DNA from: Saccharina japonica
Lineage: Eukaryota; Sar; Phaeophyceae; Laminariales; Laminariaceae
DNA length: 64,000 bases
Reading direction: 5' to 3'
Assembly: GCA_008828725.1 (NCBI GenBank)
Contig: MEHQ01003247.1
Location: forward strand, 320,168 to 384,167
Shown: positions 33,620-44,689 of the stretch, piece after piece
Numbering within the stretch: the first letter of the stretch is position 1
Layout of the letters: each line of letters opens with the position of its first letter
Made by a program: the position numbers and the translations under genes
The notes under the pieces: generated by a model
What the model was told of the DNA's origin: nothing
The model's database searches: none
What the model saw: only the letters and a program-made list of their open reading frames with translations

Positions 33620-33883
33620 TAGGGCTGGGCACTGGCACAGTATGTTCTGGCAGTAGTAATCTACCGATTGATCCGGCCAGTACATTCGCCAGCAGTTTTT
33701 TTTTTTATCATGTACGTTCAAGAAACACGCCATGTTATAGTACGGAAACCCACCAAATGTGTTTCAGAAGGAGAGAGGAGAAAGGAAAGACACTACGAGG
33801 TATACTGCTGCAGTCCAGTATACTGATTGATTTTGACGACAATATACATCGCTACCGACCGCGTCAGCCAGTGCCCAGCCCTA
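33620..33883. mobile_element. hAT-type MITE, copy 1
   Basis: Terminal inverted repeats TAGGGCTGGGCACTGGC and GCCAGTGCCCAGCCCTA. Flanked by a perfect 8-bp direct repeat AGTAATAG (33612-33619 and 33884-33891), the target duplication length of hAT transposons. No transposase coding. Confidence 0.9.
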
Positions 33884-33891
33884 AGTAATAG

Positions 33892-34530
33892 CCAGTCAGA
33901 AACGTGTCGGCGGAAAAGTGCTAGCATCACTTATATATATATAATATATACAAGGTTCCCCTCCGGGACGTGCCTAGGGGAGTGGCGCAAGGACAAATCG
34001 AAAATCTACTATTAATACAAAAACATGCGATATTGTATCATACGCATAATATCATATTGCATACTGGTAGTACATAAGTACGACGTTATGAAATATCTGC
34101 GTAGTTCTATACATTAAATCAGACGTTCAAAAAACTGTACCTGCATTTTTGGGGATAAAACATACTCGGAAATATGATGGAACCATTAATATTGACTCGA
34201 CCGTTAGGGATTTGTTATAAGGATCCCGCCAAAAAAATATATATATATTAAAATTTGTCAATATTTTATTGTTGTGGCGCTCAAGGTCAGGATACCGCAC
34301 ACGCACGCACGCGTGACATATGGGACACAGCAGTTCTCGTACAACAGTAGTGGTGGGATGGTATTTGCAGAAGAAGTAGAAAAGGACGCACCGAAGAAGG
34401 GGCTGAAACTCTCGACCAAACCTGCCTACGTAAAAAAATCCACTTGGTTTTTGTTTGCTGTCTGTCTTATATAATATGTGGGGCCTGGGCTATATTATAC
34501 GCACAATAATACAAAAAAAAAAAAAATGCA
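33892..34530. other. Gene-free AT-rich stretch
   Basis: TATATATA tracts near 33934 and 34245, and no exon or recognised repeat. The 66-codon ORF at 34274-34474 has no supporting features. Confidence 0.4.
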
Positions 34531-34531
34531 T

Positions 34532-34604
34532 CGCTATGAGGATCGAACTCAAGACTTCACATTCAAAATCGGACATGGTGACCATTTGACTATATGACCA
34601 AAAA
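34532..34604 (-). tRNA. tRNA-Gln-like pseudogene or tRNA-derived relic
   Basis: The minus strand has a D-arm-like TATAGTCAAATGGTCACCAT, an anticodon-loop-like TTTTGAA (TTG, Gln) and a T-arm GAGTTCGATCCTC matching the B-box. It is followed by a run of T. The anticodon stem and acceptor stem do not pair, so it is not a functional tRNA. Confidence 0.4.
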
Positions 34605-35530
34605 TGGTTTGCCCAAATACCGGTACAGTATTATTTGTCGCGACTCGCGCCAGGCGCACGACAAATATATCATGCAAGCACAGGCAGGCAGCAGACAGCA
34701 GCGCACAAGAGAGAGAGGTGTGGTGTGATTGCTGATGACGGATGTGCAAGCCCCCGATGAAGTAACCACTAACAGCTCGTACAGCAGTACCCGGCGAACC
34801 TGCCACAGGAACGCCTGCTGCTGCTTGTGCTTCTAGGCGGGGCTGTGACCTCGTTTGTGTTCGTTGCGTGTTGTCTGATGTCTCGTAGATTTCTGGGGTG
34901 AGCTTCAGGGAAGAAACACAAACAATCGAAAATATAAGGACAGCAGTTGGTATACTCCAAGATCCTACTCGTATGATATTTGATTAAAGAGGCCATTACA
35001 TTTCCGGCTAGCGTGAGCGTGAGTCAGTCGCACACATCAGGACAACTGAAAGAGGTAGATGGTGGATTACGGGGCAGGCTCCGATAGACACAGCTAAGCC
35101 ACAGCAGAACGGCGCAGATGGGTGTGTCACCCACGCACGGTGTTACCTGCTGGTGTTTATTAGGCAGAGTTGTAACGTTGTGCTCTCTGCACATGTTATG
35201 TTGCCTATCTGTGTCTGGGCTCTCCTGTGTGCTCATGATCAGCCCGTGAAAGCAGGGCCAACAACAGGACATTACGGTATTATTTACTGGCACGTACGTA
35301 CGAAACACGGCCTCATGCAGAAAGCCCGGGAAATCGGCTTATCCACTCCCGCGGGAAAAAAAACTTCGAGCGCCCGCCACGCGAGCTACAGAGCTCGGAT
35401 CGAGCTCAAACCTCGACCAATGTGTCCGGGCGGGCTTGCTGTGTCGGGGTACTTAGCGTTTTGCCGAAAAGTGCTCGTGCGAAGAGAAAAGTTGCGAAAA
35501 GTGCGAAAATTTCACAAACATAACTATACA

Positions 35531-35625
35531 TATATATATATATTCCATCCCATTTAGTATGTTCGCCCTTCTTATATATATATATATATTCCATCCCATT
35601 TAGTATGTTCGCCCTTCTTTCATCT
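35531..35625. repeat. Tandem duplication of about 48 bp with TA tract
   Basis: Two copies of (TA)n + TTCCATCCCATTTAGTATGT + TCGCCCTTCTT. The duplicated part is the 3' end of the A-tailed SINE-like element that follows. Confidence 0.85.
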
Positions 35626-35945
35626 CTCCCTCTTAGGGCCATACTATTAACGAGTATAAAATAAATTCAATTTGGAAAAAATAAAATTCAAATTCGCTTT
35701 TCGTTGGTCAACACACGCACCAGCACCAAACATTATACACCAAGATCCTAATCTTTGGTGCTGGTGCGTGTGTTGACCAATGAAAAGCGGATTTGAATAT
35801 AGTTGTTTCCAAATTGTTTTTTTTTTTCTTCTTCGTTAAAACGGGCCCTTAGTCGTAACTAGTATCCGGGGTAACTAAGTAGGCTCTTCTTCTCCCTCCC
35901 GAGTACGACGGTATCATACGTGCCTTGGCTTTTTATCAGTGTCAC
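35565..35945 (-). mobile_element. A-tailed SINE-like element split by a MITE
   Basis: The element's tail side (35565-35635) and the rest (35849-35945) are separated by a complete fold-back MITE. Removing the MITE and one TTA restores the CTTAGTCGTAACT continuity seen in other copies. Confidence 0.8.
35636..35848. mobile_element. PIF/Harbinger-like fold-back MITE, copy 2 (nested)
   Basis: 213 bp, arms pair along nearly the whole length. Direct TTA on both sides (35633-35635, 35849-35851). Three-base TTA/TAA duplications and GGG-starting termini are typical of PIF/Harbinger (Tourist) MITEs. Confidence 0.88.
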
Positions 35946-36069
35946 GTATTACTAGCACTCGTCATTGGTTGAGCATAATGAGTAGCGTCCCCGAAAACGT
36001 GAGCCTCAGTTGCGTCGCCGGACATCCCTTGCAAGTGGGCACATACTGTACGGGGGTAGAGACCAGGGT

Positions 36070-36430
36070 AAGGATAGGGTAGGGTAGCGTAGGGTAGGGT
36101 AGGGTAGGGTAGCGTAGCGTAGGGTAGGGTAGGGTAGGGTAGGGTAGGGTAGGGTAGGGTAGGGTAGGGTAGGATAGGATAGGGTCGGTATGGTAGGGTA
36201 GGGTCGGCATGGTAGGGTAGGGTATGGTAGTATAGGGCATGGTAGTATAGGGTAGGGCAGGGTAGGTAGGGTAGGGTAGGGTACGGTGAGGTAGAGTAGG
36301 GTAGGGTAGGGTAGGGTAGGGTAGGGTAGGGTAGGGTAGGGTAGGGTAGGGTAGGGTAGGGTAGGGTAGGGTAGGGTAGGGTAGGGTAGGGTACGGTGAG
36401 GTAGAGAAGGGTAGGGTAGGGCAGGGTAGC
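36070..36430. repeat. (GGGTA)n pentanucleotide satellite
   Basis: Long GGGTA array, with GTAGGGTCGGTA and GTACGGTGAGGTAGAG variants that themselves recur, so part of the array was duplicated in blocks. Confidence 0.95.
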
Positions 36431-36980
36431 AGTAGTGTATACCCTGGTAGGGTACAGCAGTAGTGTATACCCTAGTAGGGTACAGCAGTAGAAGAGTAGA
36501 AGTACCTGGTATACATACACCTGGTATGAAATGTTGGCGATGCTTATCTTACTGCGCCGTGTTCTGATTTATTGCATAAGCAACATGCATTTTTTAACCG
36601 GAAGCGGTGATACGTCATTCAAACAGAATCGACGATGAGGCACTACATAAGAATGGGTTTCGCATCATACCGTATGTACACCAGCAGTATACATTTTCGA
36701 AGCGGAAATGGTGATGCGTCATTCGAACAGAATCGATAGTGAGTCATTAAATACGATTGGATTGTTGTTGCATACTGATACGGCGGTACTCGTAGGAGTT
36801 TTTTGGTAGCGCACCCACACAGCCGACCAGTGACGTCAACTATCAAATACAACTCAGCCCAAACATGCAAGGACGGTTAGGGTTAATATGAAACTCGAAC
36901 GGTCCTTGCATATTCGGCCAAACTGGTACATAACCAGGCATGATCACGTACACACAACTATAATACAACAAAACACACAA

Positions 36981-37058
36981 AAATGCGATCGAAATGTCAC
37001 GCGCAGCTTCCAAAAATGAGAGTCGACAAAACTCTTCATCTCAAAGCTGAGCTGTCTT
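36981..37058 (+). repeat. TATA/ATG module, diverged copy
   Basis: Leader GTCACGCGCAGCTTCCAAAA then ATG and MRVDKTLHLKAEL, aligned with the MSFDEILDLTAV version of other copies. Confidence 0.5.
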
Positions 37059-37324
37059 TTAAACCAATACCATCCATCTTGTTGCAAAGTTTGGATTGTA
37101 ATGTCCCCGAATATTCTGAGCAAATATTCAAGTTGGGGATTCACCCTTTTTTCGCCGAACTCCCAGCTCTGACGTACTCGCCATCTTGACAAACAAAATT
37201 AAAGGACAAGCGCACCCGGAGATGAACACCCGGCAGGTGTACGTACGAGAGTAGTCTTGTACCAGTACGACTGAATATCAATAGCTGTAACCCGGTATAC
37301 TGCTTCTACTGACACTACGTATGG

Positions 37325-37860
37325 ACTATTACGGGGGACCACAGTAAATACTAGTAAATAGGACTACATTTTGTTAGTAAAAGTAGGGAAATATATAGGT
37401 TTTTGTATGCACCGTAGGTCCTATTTACTACATTAGCCCACCCCGTAACACTACTACTGTTACACTACTACTGCTGCTCTATGTACCACCAACACCACCA
37501 CCACCACCACTACTACTATTAATACTACTACTAATACTACTGTAATACTGCTAATACTAATACTATTGTACTACTACGGTTATACTACTGCTGCTGCTAC
37601 TATTACTGCTACCACCACCACTACCACTACGAATGCTGCTGCTACTACAACTATTAATACGGAGAACCATAGTAAATAGGACCAGATAATGTTATTATAG
37701 TAAAAATAGGGAAGTATATAGGTTTTTGTGTCTACCCTAGCTCCCCTATTTATATATAGGAAGACCATGCCACGGCACACGAGTATCATCACGATGCGTG
37801 TGTCTGGTGCAGCTGCTTCCATCGCAGTTGGGACGCACACACCCTATATACCCTAGCCGT
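37325..37860. repeat. Two MITE copies of the TACGGGGGACC family and a CTA/CCA triplet tract
   Basis: Copies at about 37328-37449 and 37668-37765 share GTAAATAGGAC...AGGGAARTATATAGGTTTTTGT. Termini TACGGGGGACC and CCACCCCGTA pair. The triplet tract 37450-37660 lies between them. Further copies: 38275-38430, 43298-43406, 56974-57122, 61744-61898. Confidence 0.65.
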
Positions 37861-37959
37861 ACCGCACCCTGGGCTGCTCGCTTCGTGTCGTGTGACTGGG
37901 TTCCGTACGATGTAAATCAAGAAATTTCGACAATTTTTGCCATTTTTTGACGCATGCTA

Positions 37960-38250
37960 TCTTAAGGCTGAGTTCCACCGTTTTTTTTCCGAGGCTCCTC
38001 ACTTGAGTAATATCTATACTAATAGCAAGAAAAAGCACTGATTTTGGAGCGAAACCAAAAATGGGTCGTGCCCGATGAACAATCCCACGGCCTGAGCGTA
38101 CAATGAACAATATTGCAACACAAGAATTGGAGAGATTCCGACGAATTTGGGTTAAGGAGCCTATGAGTATAGCATTCCGAAACACGTTTCAGCCAAAAAA
38201 AGTGCTATACCTCTATCGAAGCATGCGTTTTTCTCCTCTCACCTCCCAAA
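37960..38250 (+). repeat. Dispersed repeat 'GTTTCAGCC', unoccupied site for the MITE
   Basis: Contains GACGAATTTGGGTTAAGGAG and ACACGTTTCAGCC. Related sequence at 56280-56790 and 61050-61560 carries the fold-back MITE inside the GGTTA, so this copy shows the empty site. Confidence 0.65.
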
Positions 38251-38434
38251 GGGGATACATGACACAGCATTTCGGGAGATCATAGTAAATAGGATCTACG
38301 GTACACACAAAAACCTATATATACTTACCTGGTACCTATTTTTTTACGAACAATTTTCGGTCCTAATACGGGTACACACAAAAACCTATATACTTACCTA
38401 TTTTTTACGAACAATTTTCGGTCGTATTAGTTAA

Positions 38435-39420
38435 GAAGCCCTCGTACGAGGTGTAAGCACGCAGCAGAACGAGTACGTACGTACGCGAGTGTACGAGTAG
38501 CGACTCGTGCCACGGTATACCATAAAGGGGTTGCAGTTAGCTTTTGCCTTGTGAGGCAGAATTTTGTCACTGGGACCGGTTGACCTCCTCCAGTGAGCAG
38601 CTACCGGCTAGTGTGCTACTTTGTTTTAGCCACTACATACAGCAGCAGTATATGTGTAATATACTTGGTTTCATGACCACTAATAGCGCACTAACAAAGT
38701 AGAGGTCCGGCTGCCCGAACAAAACGTTCTTCTAAGTCGTGTTTCGGGCGAGAGACATCGAAGCTCCTCACGCAAGGAACTCGAAAAATAAGGCGACACC
38801 CGTATAAGGGAAACATCTGCTCAGATAATAACCCGCCGCCCTTACAAGGGCGCTACTGTTATACAGTAGTATCGTGCCGCGCGCGTGTGGACAACTATTT
38901 TCATCGTACCGCTCTGGCCAGGGGACATAATACATGTTAGGACTCTGAAGCGAACATAAAAACGTGGACTAGATTTCGGGCCAGAGTCGTATCGCATGTG
39001 CATCGCGCATAAAAATCGGGTACGAAATACATTTATTTCCCCACGTACGTAAGTACGTACAACGGCAGCCCGGGCTGGTTCACACGTGGTTGGTGCTGTC
39101 ATCACCACTGGTGATTTCCTCTAGTCTCCTCTCAGAAGCGCAGGCATGTTGTACGTAATACCGGTACAGCAGTATCCAGTTTTCAACGATTATCAGAATC
39201 ACATGGCGATTCGAAGAAAAATGGAGGCTTTGTGAACTTTGGGTTGGACCGTGGTGGAAAACTCTTTCGTCCATGTACACTTCGTGGAAACCCCCTATGT
39301 TAGGGATATTTAGACAAAGCGTGATAGCGAACCATCCCCAGGTTTATCGCCTTGCGACATTTCTTGGCTGCGGTTCTTCGCGAGCGGTTTTTCTACATTT
39401 GCCCAATTTGCGGTATTTAC
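38435..39420. other. Gene-free stretch
   Basis: No exon or repeat family recognised apart from GTAC-rich tracts (near 38470 and 39045). Confidence 0.4.
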
Positions 39421-39432
39421 TCGGTACCGCGC

Positions 39433-39627
39433 ATCGATGCGAGTCGACGAGGGAAGAAAGGGCTAAAGTCTTCTCGCGATAAAAATGCAAGGCAAGAAGC
39501 GTAGTAGGGGAGGAGGGAGAAGATCCTACTGTTGTGATCCCGGATTCGAGTTACGACTAGGAAGGAGAGAGACAAGAAGGGCAAAGACAATAAATGGGAT
39601 CGGGGCAAAAAACAAAACAAAAAACAT
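39433..39627 (+). mobile_element. A-tailed SINE-like element, best-preserved copy
   Basis: Runs from GATGCGAGTCGACGAGGGAA through CTCGCGATAAAAATGCAAGG and GATCCCGGATTCGAGTTACG to GACAATAAATGGGAT and an A-rich tail. Confidence 0.75.
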
Positions 39628-40039
39628 CCGCTCTCCCACTTGCGGTACTTAATATGTCAACCCTTTCAGTGGTGCACTGCTGCCCATAAACCGGAATGTG
39701 ACTCAAATTTCAAGCATTCGGTGCCGGCAATGAGAGCGCAATCCTACACGCGCCTGACGGGGCACCCCCGAGATGGCAACCACAACAAAAAGAACCAAGC
39801 CTAAACTTGTTTGGGCCGGTTACTTGCCACGTGTGGCCTCGTGCATATTTTTTCGAAACATATTCGTTCTTGCCCGATGGCAACGTACGAGTACATATAT
39901 TTACAATTATACCTGGTACGAGGAACGAACGCCTGCGGTGTTCTTCTTTTTCAGCTTGAAACACCCCTCCCCGGGATGGATTTCAAGCCAATAAAAACCC
40001 CGAAGGGGGGGAGCCTTGTATGTACATCGTACAAATTTG

Positions 40040-40545
40040 GTGTAATCAGTTATCAACCGTCTACGTACGAGCAGCGTGGGCGTCCAGTACTACGTGGTAG
40101 GATGATCCTGCTGCGCCCGTGCTGTAGGACTTCTTGCGTTCTTATATACTCGGACACCGATTTGCATCATTCCCCAATCAGTAGGGCTGGGCACTGGCAC
40201 AGTATGTACTGGCAGTAGTAATCTACTGGCAATAGCAATCTGCTGATTGACCCGGCCAGCATATTCGCCAGTACGGTTTTTCTCATGTACGTCCTAGAAA
40301 CGCGCCATAAGTGGTACGGAAACCTACCGAATGCGTTTCGGAAGGAGAGAGGAGAAAGGAGAGACAATATACTGCTGCAATCCAGTATACTGATTGATTT
40401 TGACGACAGTATACACCGCTACTGACTGAGTCAGCCAGTGCCCAGCCCTACCAATCAGGCATTTGCCGTTGCTGTAACCGTCAACTTTTACCGCCACATT
40501 TTTTCCTATGAACTCCCAAGAGGGCTAACATCTTTGCTCTCAATT
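40040..40545 (+). repeat. Dispersed repeat 'ATCAACCGTCTACGA' split by a hAT MITE
   Basis: Left part 40040-40173 and right part 40459-40545 are continuous in the sister copies at 54.5 and 59.3 kb. The hAT MITE sits between them. Confidence 0.7.
40182..40450. mobile_element. hAT-type MITE, copy 2
   Basis: Same termini as the 33.6-kb copy, flanked by a perfect 8-bp duplication CCAATCAG (40174-40181, 40451-40458). Confidence 0.92.
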
Positions 40546-41320
40546 CCCGAAAGGGCGTACCACTACTGTATGTGCGGTAATATAATCAACATTTGAATTT
40601 CACAGTAGGATGCAAACGGTGATTATATTGCCGGCCAGAGTGATAAAAACACCTTGTGGGGCCAAGGTATACCTATAATAGGCTTACTCGTATCCATTCT
40701 GCTCTTCCCCCCCCTCCGAAAAATATGGGGTTTCTTTCCACATCTTAAGCTTGATGTTTTCTGAATCATAACCCAGTTACGCCTGTTGTGCTCCTAAAGG
40801 CTCGAAGTATGCTATATATATATGTGCGTGCAATAATTGAATGCCAAAAAAGCCCTACCAGGTATTATGCTACTTTTTGACGCTCTTCAAAAATAAGCCC
40901 AAGTATGCTGAATGCCAGCATATTGGACGTAAGACTCGGTATAGCGACCAAAAGAACTAGAAAAGTGCGGTAATACAAGACGTTTATAGCAGAAGGGCGA
41001 GTACTAATAACGCCGCATGCCATACAAACTCCTTGTATTGTACCACACTCTTGTCGGGACTTATAAAATCCCTTTCTGGTGTTCGTATCAAGACTCCAAG
41101 CGAGAATCATACTCCCGGCCAGAGTATCGGTATTCAGATGGGACACTTGACGAGAGACCCTCAAGCAGCCAGCCCGGGCTGATGCCGTTTAGCCGGTGCT
41201 GTACGTATGTACTCGTCGTGTAGTTTCGTCGCGTTTTTTGCACCCTAGTCCCAAGCCCTAAAAGGAGTTGACGCTACCACCATTGTACTGCTGTACACAG
41301 TAGCCTTTACCGCATCACTG
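40546..41320. other. Gene-free stretch
   Basis: No exon supported. A 99-codon minus ORF (41164-40865) has no family match and no splice context. Confidence 0.4.
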
Positions 41321-41323
41321 GAT

Positions 41324-41598
41324 TATTATCTAGGATAAATAATGGAAATCGGGGAATATGTTATCGTACGAGTATACCTTTCAGTGTAGTCAACCAATTC
41401 AAAATAAAATAAAATAAAAGACTGTTTTTTTCGAAAAAAAGCTCACACGGGTCGGGGCGGGGTTGGGGATAGGGTTAGGGTCTGAAGTAGTGTTTTCGGC
41501 GTTTTTCGAAATACACCTTCTCGTAACACTGGAACCACACGCGGGCCACAACCAATTCCCCGATTTCTATCCTTGATCCTAGATAATAATTCAGAATT
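41324..41598. repeat. Fold-back of a coding-like segment
   Basis: Plus-strand 41324-41388 and minus-strand 41598-41531 are homologous (both have ATTATTATCTAGGAT then GAAATCGGGGAAT), so the segment is present as an inverted pair. The minus copy is open and protein-like (ATFTAILNYYLGSRIEIGEL, then VVARVWFQCYEKVYFEKRR). The plus copy is related but has a stop. Unrecognised. Confidence 0.5.
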
Positions 41599-41910
41599 GC
41601 GGTGAAGGTGGCTCGCTGTACGTATGGCCACGTACTCGTGTTCTGACTTACTAATAGAATGACGAGGACGTGGCGACGTGAGAGCCAGTAATTTACAAAC
41701 ACGCTGCATTCGTATAAATTGTCGATAGACATGATCAAAAGACAAACTGATTTTTTTACCGTGTATGTCGGTAAACGAGACAAGTCAAACCGGGGACATA
41801 CTCGTATGTACAACATATCATATCAGTACGTACTTGCAAACATTTTCGTGCATACGCACTACTTATGATATGTACCAGGTACTACTGCTGTAGGTATTAT
41901 TTACTGGTGC

Positions 41911-42032
41911 GGGATGTACATCCTGCATGAGGACATATAAAACCCGTAAGTACGCGCGATCAAAGTATCACACTCAGCTCTGCTCAGCTAGCAAAAATGA
42001 GTTTGTTCGACGAAATCCTCCATCTCACAGCT
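41911..42032 (+). repeat. TATA/ATG module, complete copy
   Basis: GATGTACATCCTGCATGAGG, TATA-like ACATATAAAACC (41933-41944), leader CACACTCAGCT, and ATG at 41997 starting MSLFDEILHLTADVL. The frame stays open to 42345, but the later part has no family match. Confidence 0.7.
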
Positions 42033-42589
42033 GATGTTTTATATTGCTTTATATTGCTTTATAATTTTTCTGGATATGCTGGAATACGCAGAAGTATTAA
42101 TGTACAAGCAGTGGTACGGTACGCACTGTCAATGCAAGCAATGTCGAGTCAGGCTTGCGGAAACTTTAGCAGCAACGATCACGATTTATTTGTGTCAGTG
42201 CCAGCCGCAGTTTGCTTTGCTTTGTTCTTTAGGACAGGGGGTTGGGGCCCAGCGGGCACGGATAATAATCAGCCGGGCCGATATAAGGCGGTTTACGAGT
42301 ATATAGCGCACCGATACTTTGTCCGTCTTGTATGGCCGCCTTATTAATTCCATCTTGTGAGTCCTTTATTAATTCCATCATGTGAGTGCAATTGTTCGGG
42401 CATGTCGGCCGATTTTGACCGGCTTATATCGAGCGGTCGCCTTATTCATTCTGCGTTATACCCAGGCCCCGCTACTATTAATACTGCTGTATGCACAACG
42501 ACCATGCAACGTTTTTATGGGGGGGGGAGGGGTTTTTGGGGGCTTTTCTGAGGACCCACGGGTACAACGACCAAAATACTTGAGAATCT

Positions 42590-42705
42590 CCGCCTCACCC
42601 ATTACCCTTTGAATACTGCGAAACTTATCCCACACTGATTCCAAATAGTTTTGTCACCAAAATTATGGGACCGGTTCTTAAGGGGTTCATTATATACTCA
42701 AAAGT
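42590..42705. repeat. Fold-back element, AACCC family (diverged)
   Basis: Carries ATCCCACACTGATTCCAAAT and ATGGGACCGGTTCTTAAGGGG, inverted relative to the 3.5- and 33.2-kb copies. Confidence 0.5.
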
Positions 42706-42709
42706 ACCT

Positions 42710-44590
42710 GTGGTATTCGGTAGGTGCCGTTACATAGGCAACTAAAAACTAAATTTAGTCGGTAAATCGGATGGTGACTCAAGCTGATGGTCAGCCCACT
42801 TGCCGGCTTAAGTCAGGCCAGCGAAGCGAGCCAAAACAGTCTTCCCCCATCCAACAAAAGAAGAGATGTCTCCCGCATTTAACAATCCTCCCTATATACA
42901 ACGAGTGAGTACCGTATGGAATCTCATTAAGTCATGCATGGATATATGGTTACTACTGTGCGTATCTACAGCAGTAATACCGGTGGGTTTCACGCTGCCA
43001 GCGTGTTGTGAAACTCCAATTGTACCAGATAAAAGTATGCTTTCGAATTCCGATACTCGTACTACGTACTCCCCTACATGTGATGTACCTGTGTATTATT
43101 AAATAACAGCAATAACAAGGGTGCAGGGCACCTAAGGAAACAAGCAGCAACAAGGCAAGCTGATTTATTTTTTACAGAAACCTGAGAAATTCGGGAATCA
43201 CTCGCATTATTGAAGTTGCGGTGGAACGCATCCATTATCAAAATAAGAAACCCATTCTCGACCAGTTTTCCTGTTTCTTACGTGGGTATTTATTACGGGG
43301 GGGGCATAGTAAATAGGACAAACTATTGTTAGCAAAAATAGGTAAATATAGTGTTGTTTGTATGTACCGTTGGTTCGATGTGTGTACTATGGTTCGCCGT
43401 AAATAGTTACCTGGTATTATTTAATAGTAAAGGTCCTGTACTCTGTACTCGTGGTACATTCTAGAATGTAAAGAAAAGACCCGCAAAAAAAAACAGACAC
43501 ACCAAAACCCAAAAACCAAATGAGAACGAACAACTCAACCCTTTTCGTTACTGATGTAGGAAGTATACCACACTAAGTTCAAGCAGTTTGTCCAAACGTT
43601 ACGTATTGACGCTGGTTGACAAAACAGGATGGATGGAAATCGTCGAACGGCAGCAGCAGATACGAACAGCATTGAAACAGCAGTAGGTGAGAGTGCCGAA
43701 CAACGCCATCAGAACCAAGGCATGATGCCTCCTTACCAATTGCCAGGCATCATGCAACGGGCAACATCGAGGGCGGGAGGTACTATTATACTACTTGAAG
43801 GTATAATATATACGTACGTAGACACCGGTGACCATGAAAAGTGAACACGGCACACGGCATGCCTTCAGGGACAAAACATGAAAGACTCGTACGACGACTC
43901 TGTTGTCAAGCGAAAAAAGTTGAACTGAGCGAGAGAAACTGAGCGAGAAAAAAGTTGAACTACTGTGACGGAAGACGTATGAGCATGGACCAGATACGTA
44001 CAAAAATAAAACTATAGATATGCAAAATACCAGGTGCCTGGTACATGTACCTGTGTGGTACAGCAACAGCAGTACGGGCATACCAGTAAGGGTATCATAC
44101 GAGTATCACGTGATTCAGAGCACGTACGACATGTACTCATATTTTACCTGTGTGTGGTACAGCAGTACGGGCATCGTATATACCAGCATGGTATGTACGA
44201 TTCAGAGCACCAGTACCCAGCACGTACTGGATATACACCAACATGATAATAGAATCGCATGCGGGGGGTGGGGAAATAAACCAAACTGCAGCGAGGGGGG
44301 GGGGCTCTTCCGACGGCGACGCTAGCTAGGCTCGCTGGAGACATACTAGAGCGGGAGCGGGGTGGCGGGGTGGTGGGAGACAGCAGTTGGAGACAGCGTC
44401 ATGCAAAGAGCGAATGGAATGATGGACCGAAGCACACTGCAAGAGCGAGGCTCGCAATTTGAAAGTTCAAAACCGGGCTGGTTCCTCACAAAAAACCGGC
44501 GGGTCCACAAACAATCAAAAACATCTTGAAAATAGTACAGGCCACTTTGTTCGAGACTTCGGTTTTGATGACATTTTTTTTTTCAATTTT
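42710..44590. other. Gene-free stretch
   Basis: Holds a TACGGGGGACC-family MITE (43298-43406), a short hairpin (GGCATGATGCC / GGCATCATGC, 43719-43753) and GTAC-rich repeats with two related halves (44030-44110 and 44145-44240). No exon supported. Confidence 0.45.
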
Positions 44591-44689
44591 TGCTCATCTC
44601 AAATCAACCCTTTTTTGTTGTTGCGCAACACGCACACAGGCATCCAAAGCACCGGGTACGGGCGGGGTCGGGGTGGGGGGGGGCAGAGT

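Noticed and set aside
35942-36520. 192-codon Tyr/Pro/Leu-rich ORF
   Set aside because: Direct translation of the GGGTA satellite.
42034-42347. Gene starting at the TATA/ATG module near 41997
   Set aside because: The frame stays open for 116 codons, but the sequence after the conserved first 15 residues has no counterpart in the other copies and no recognisable domain.
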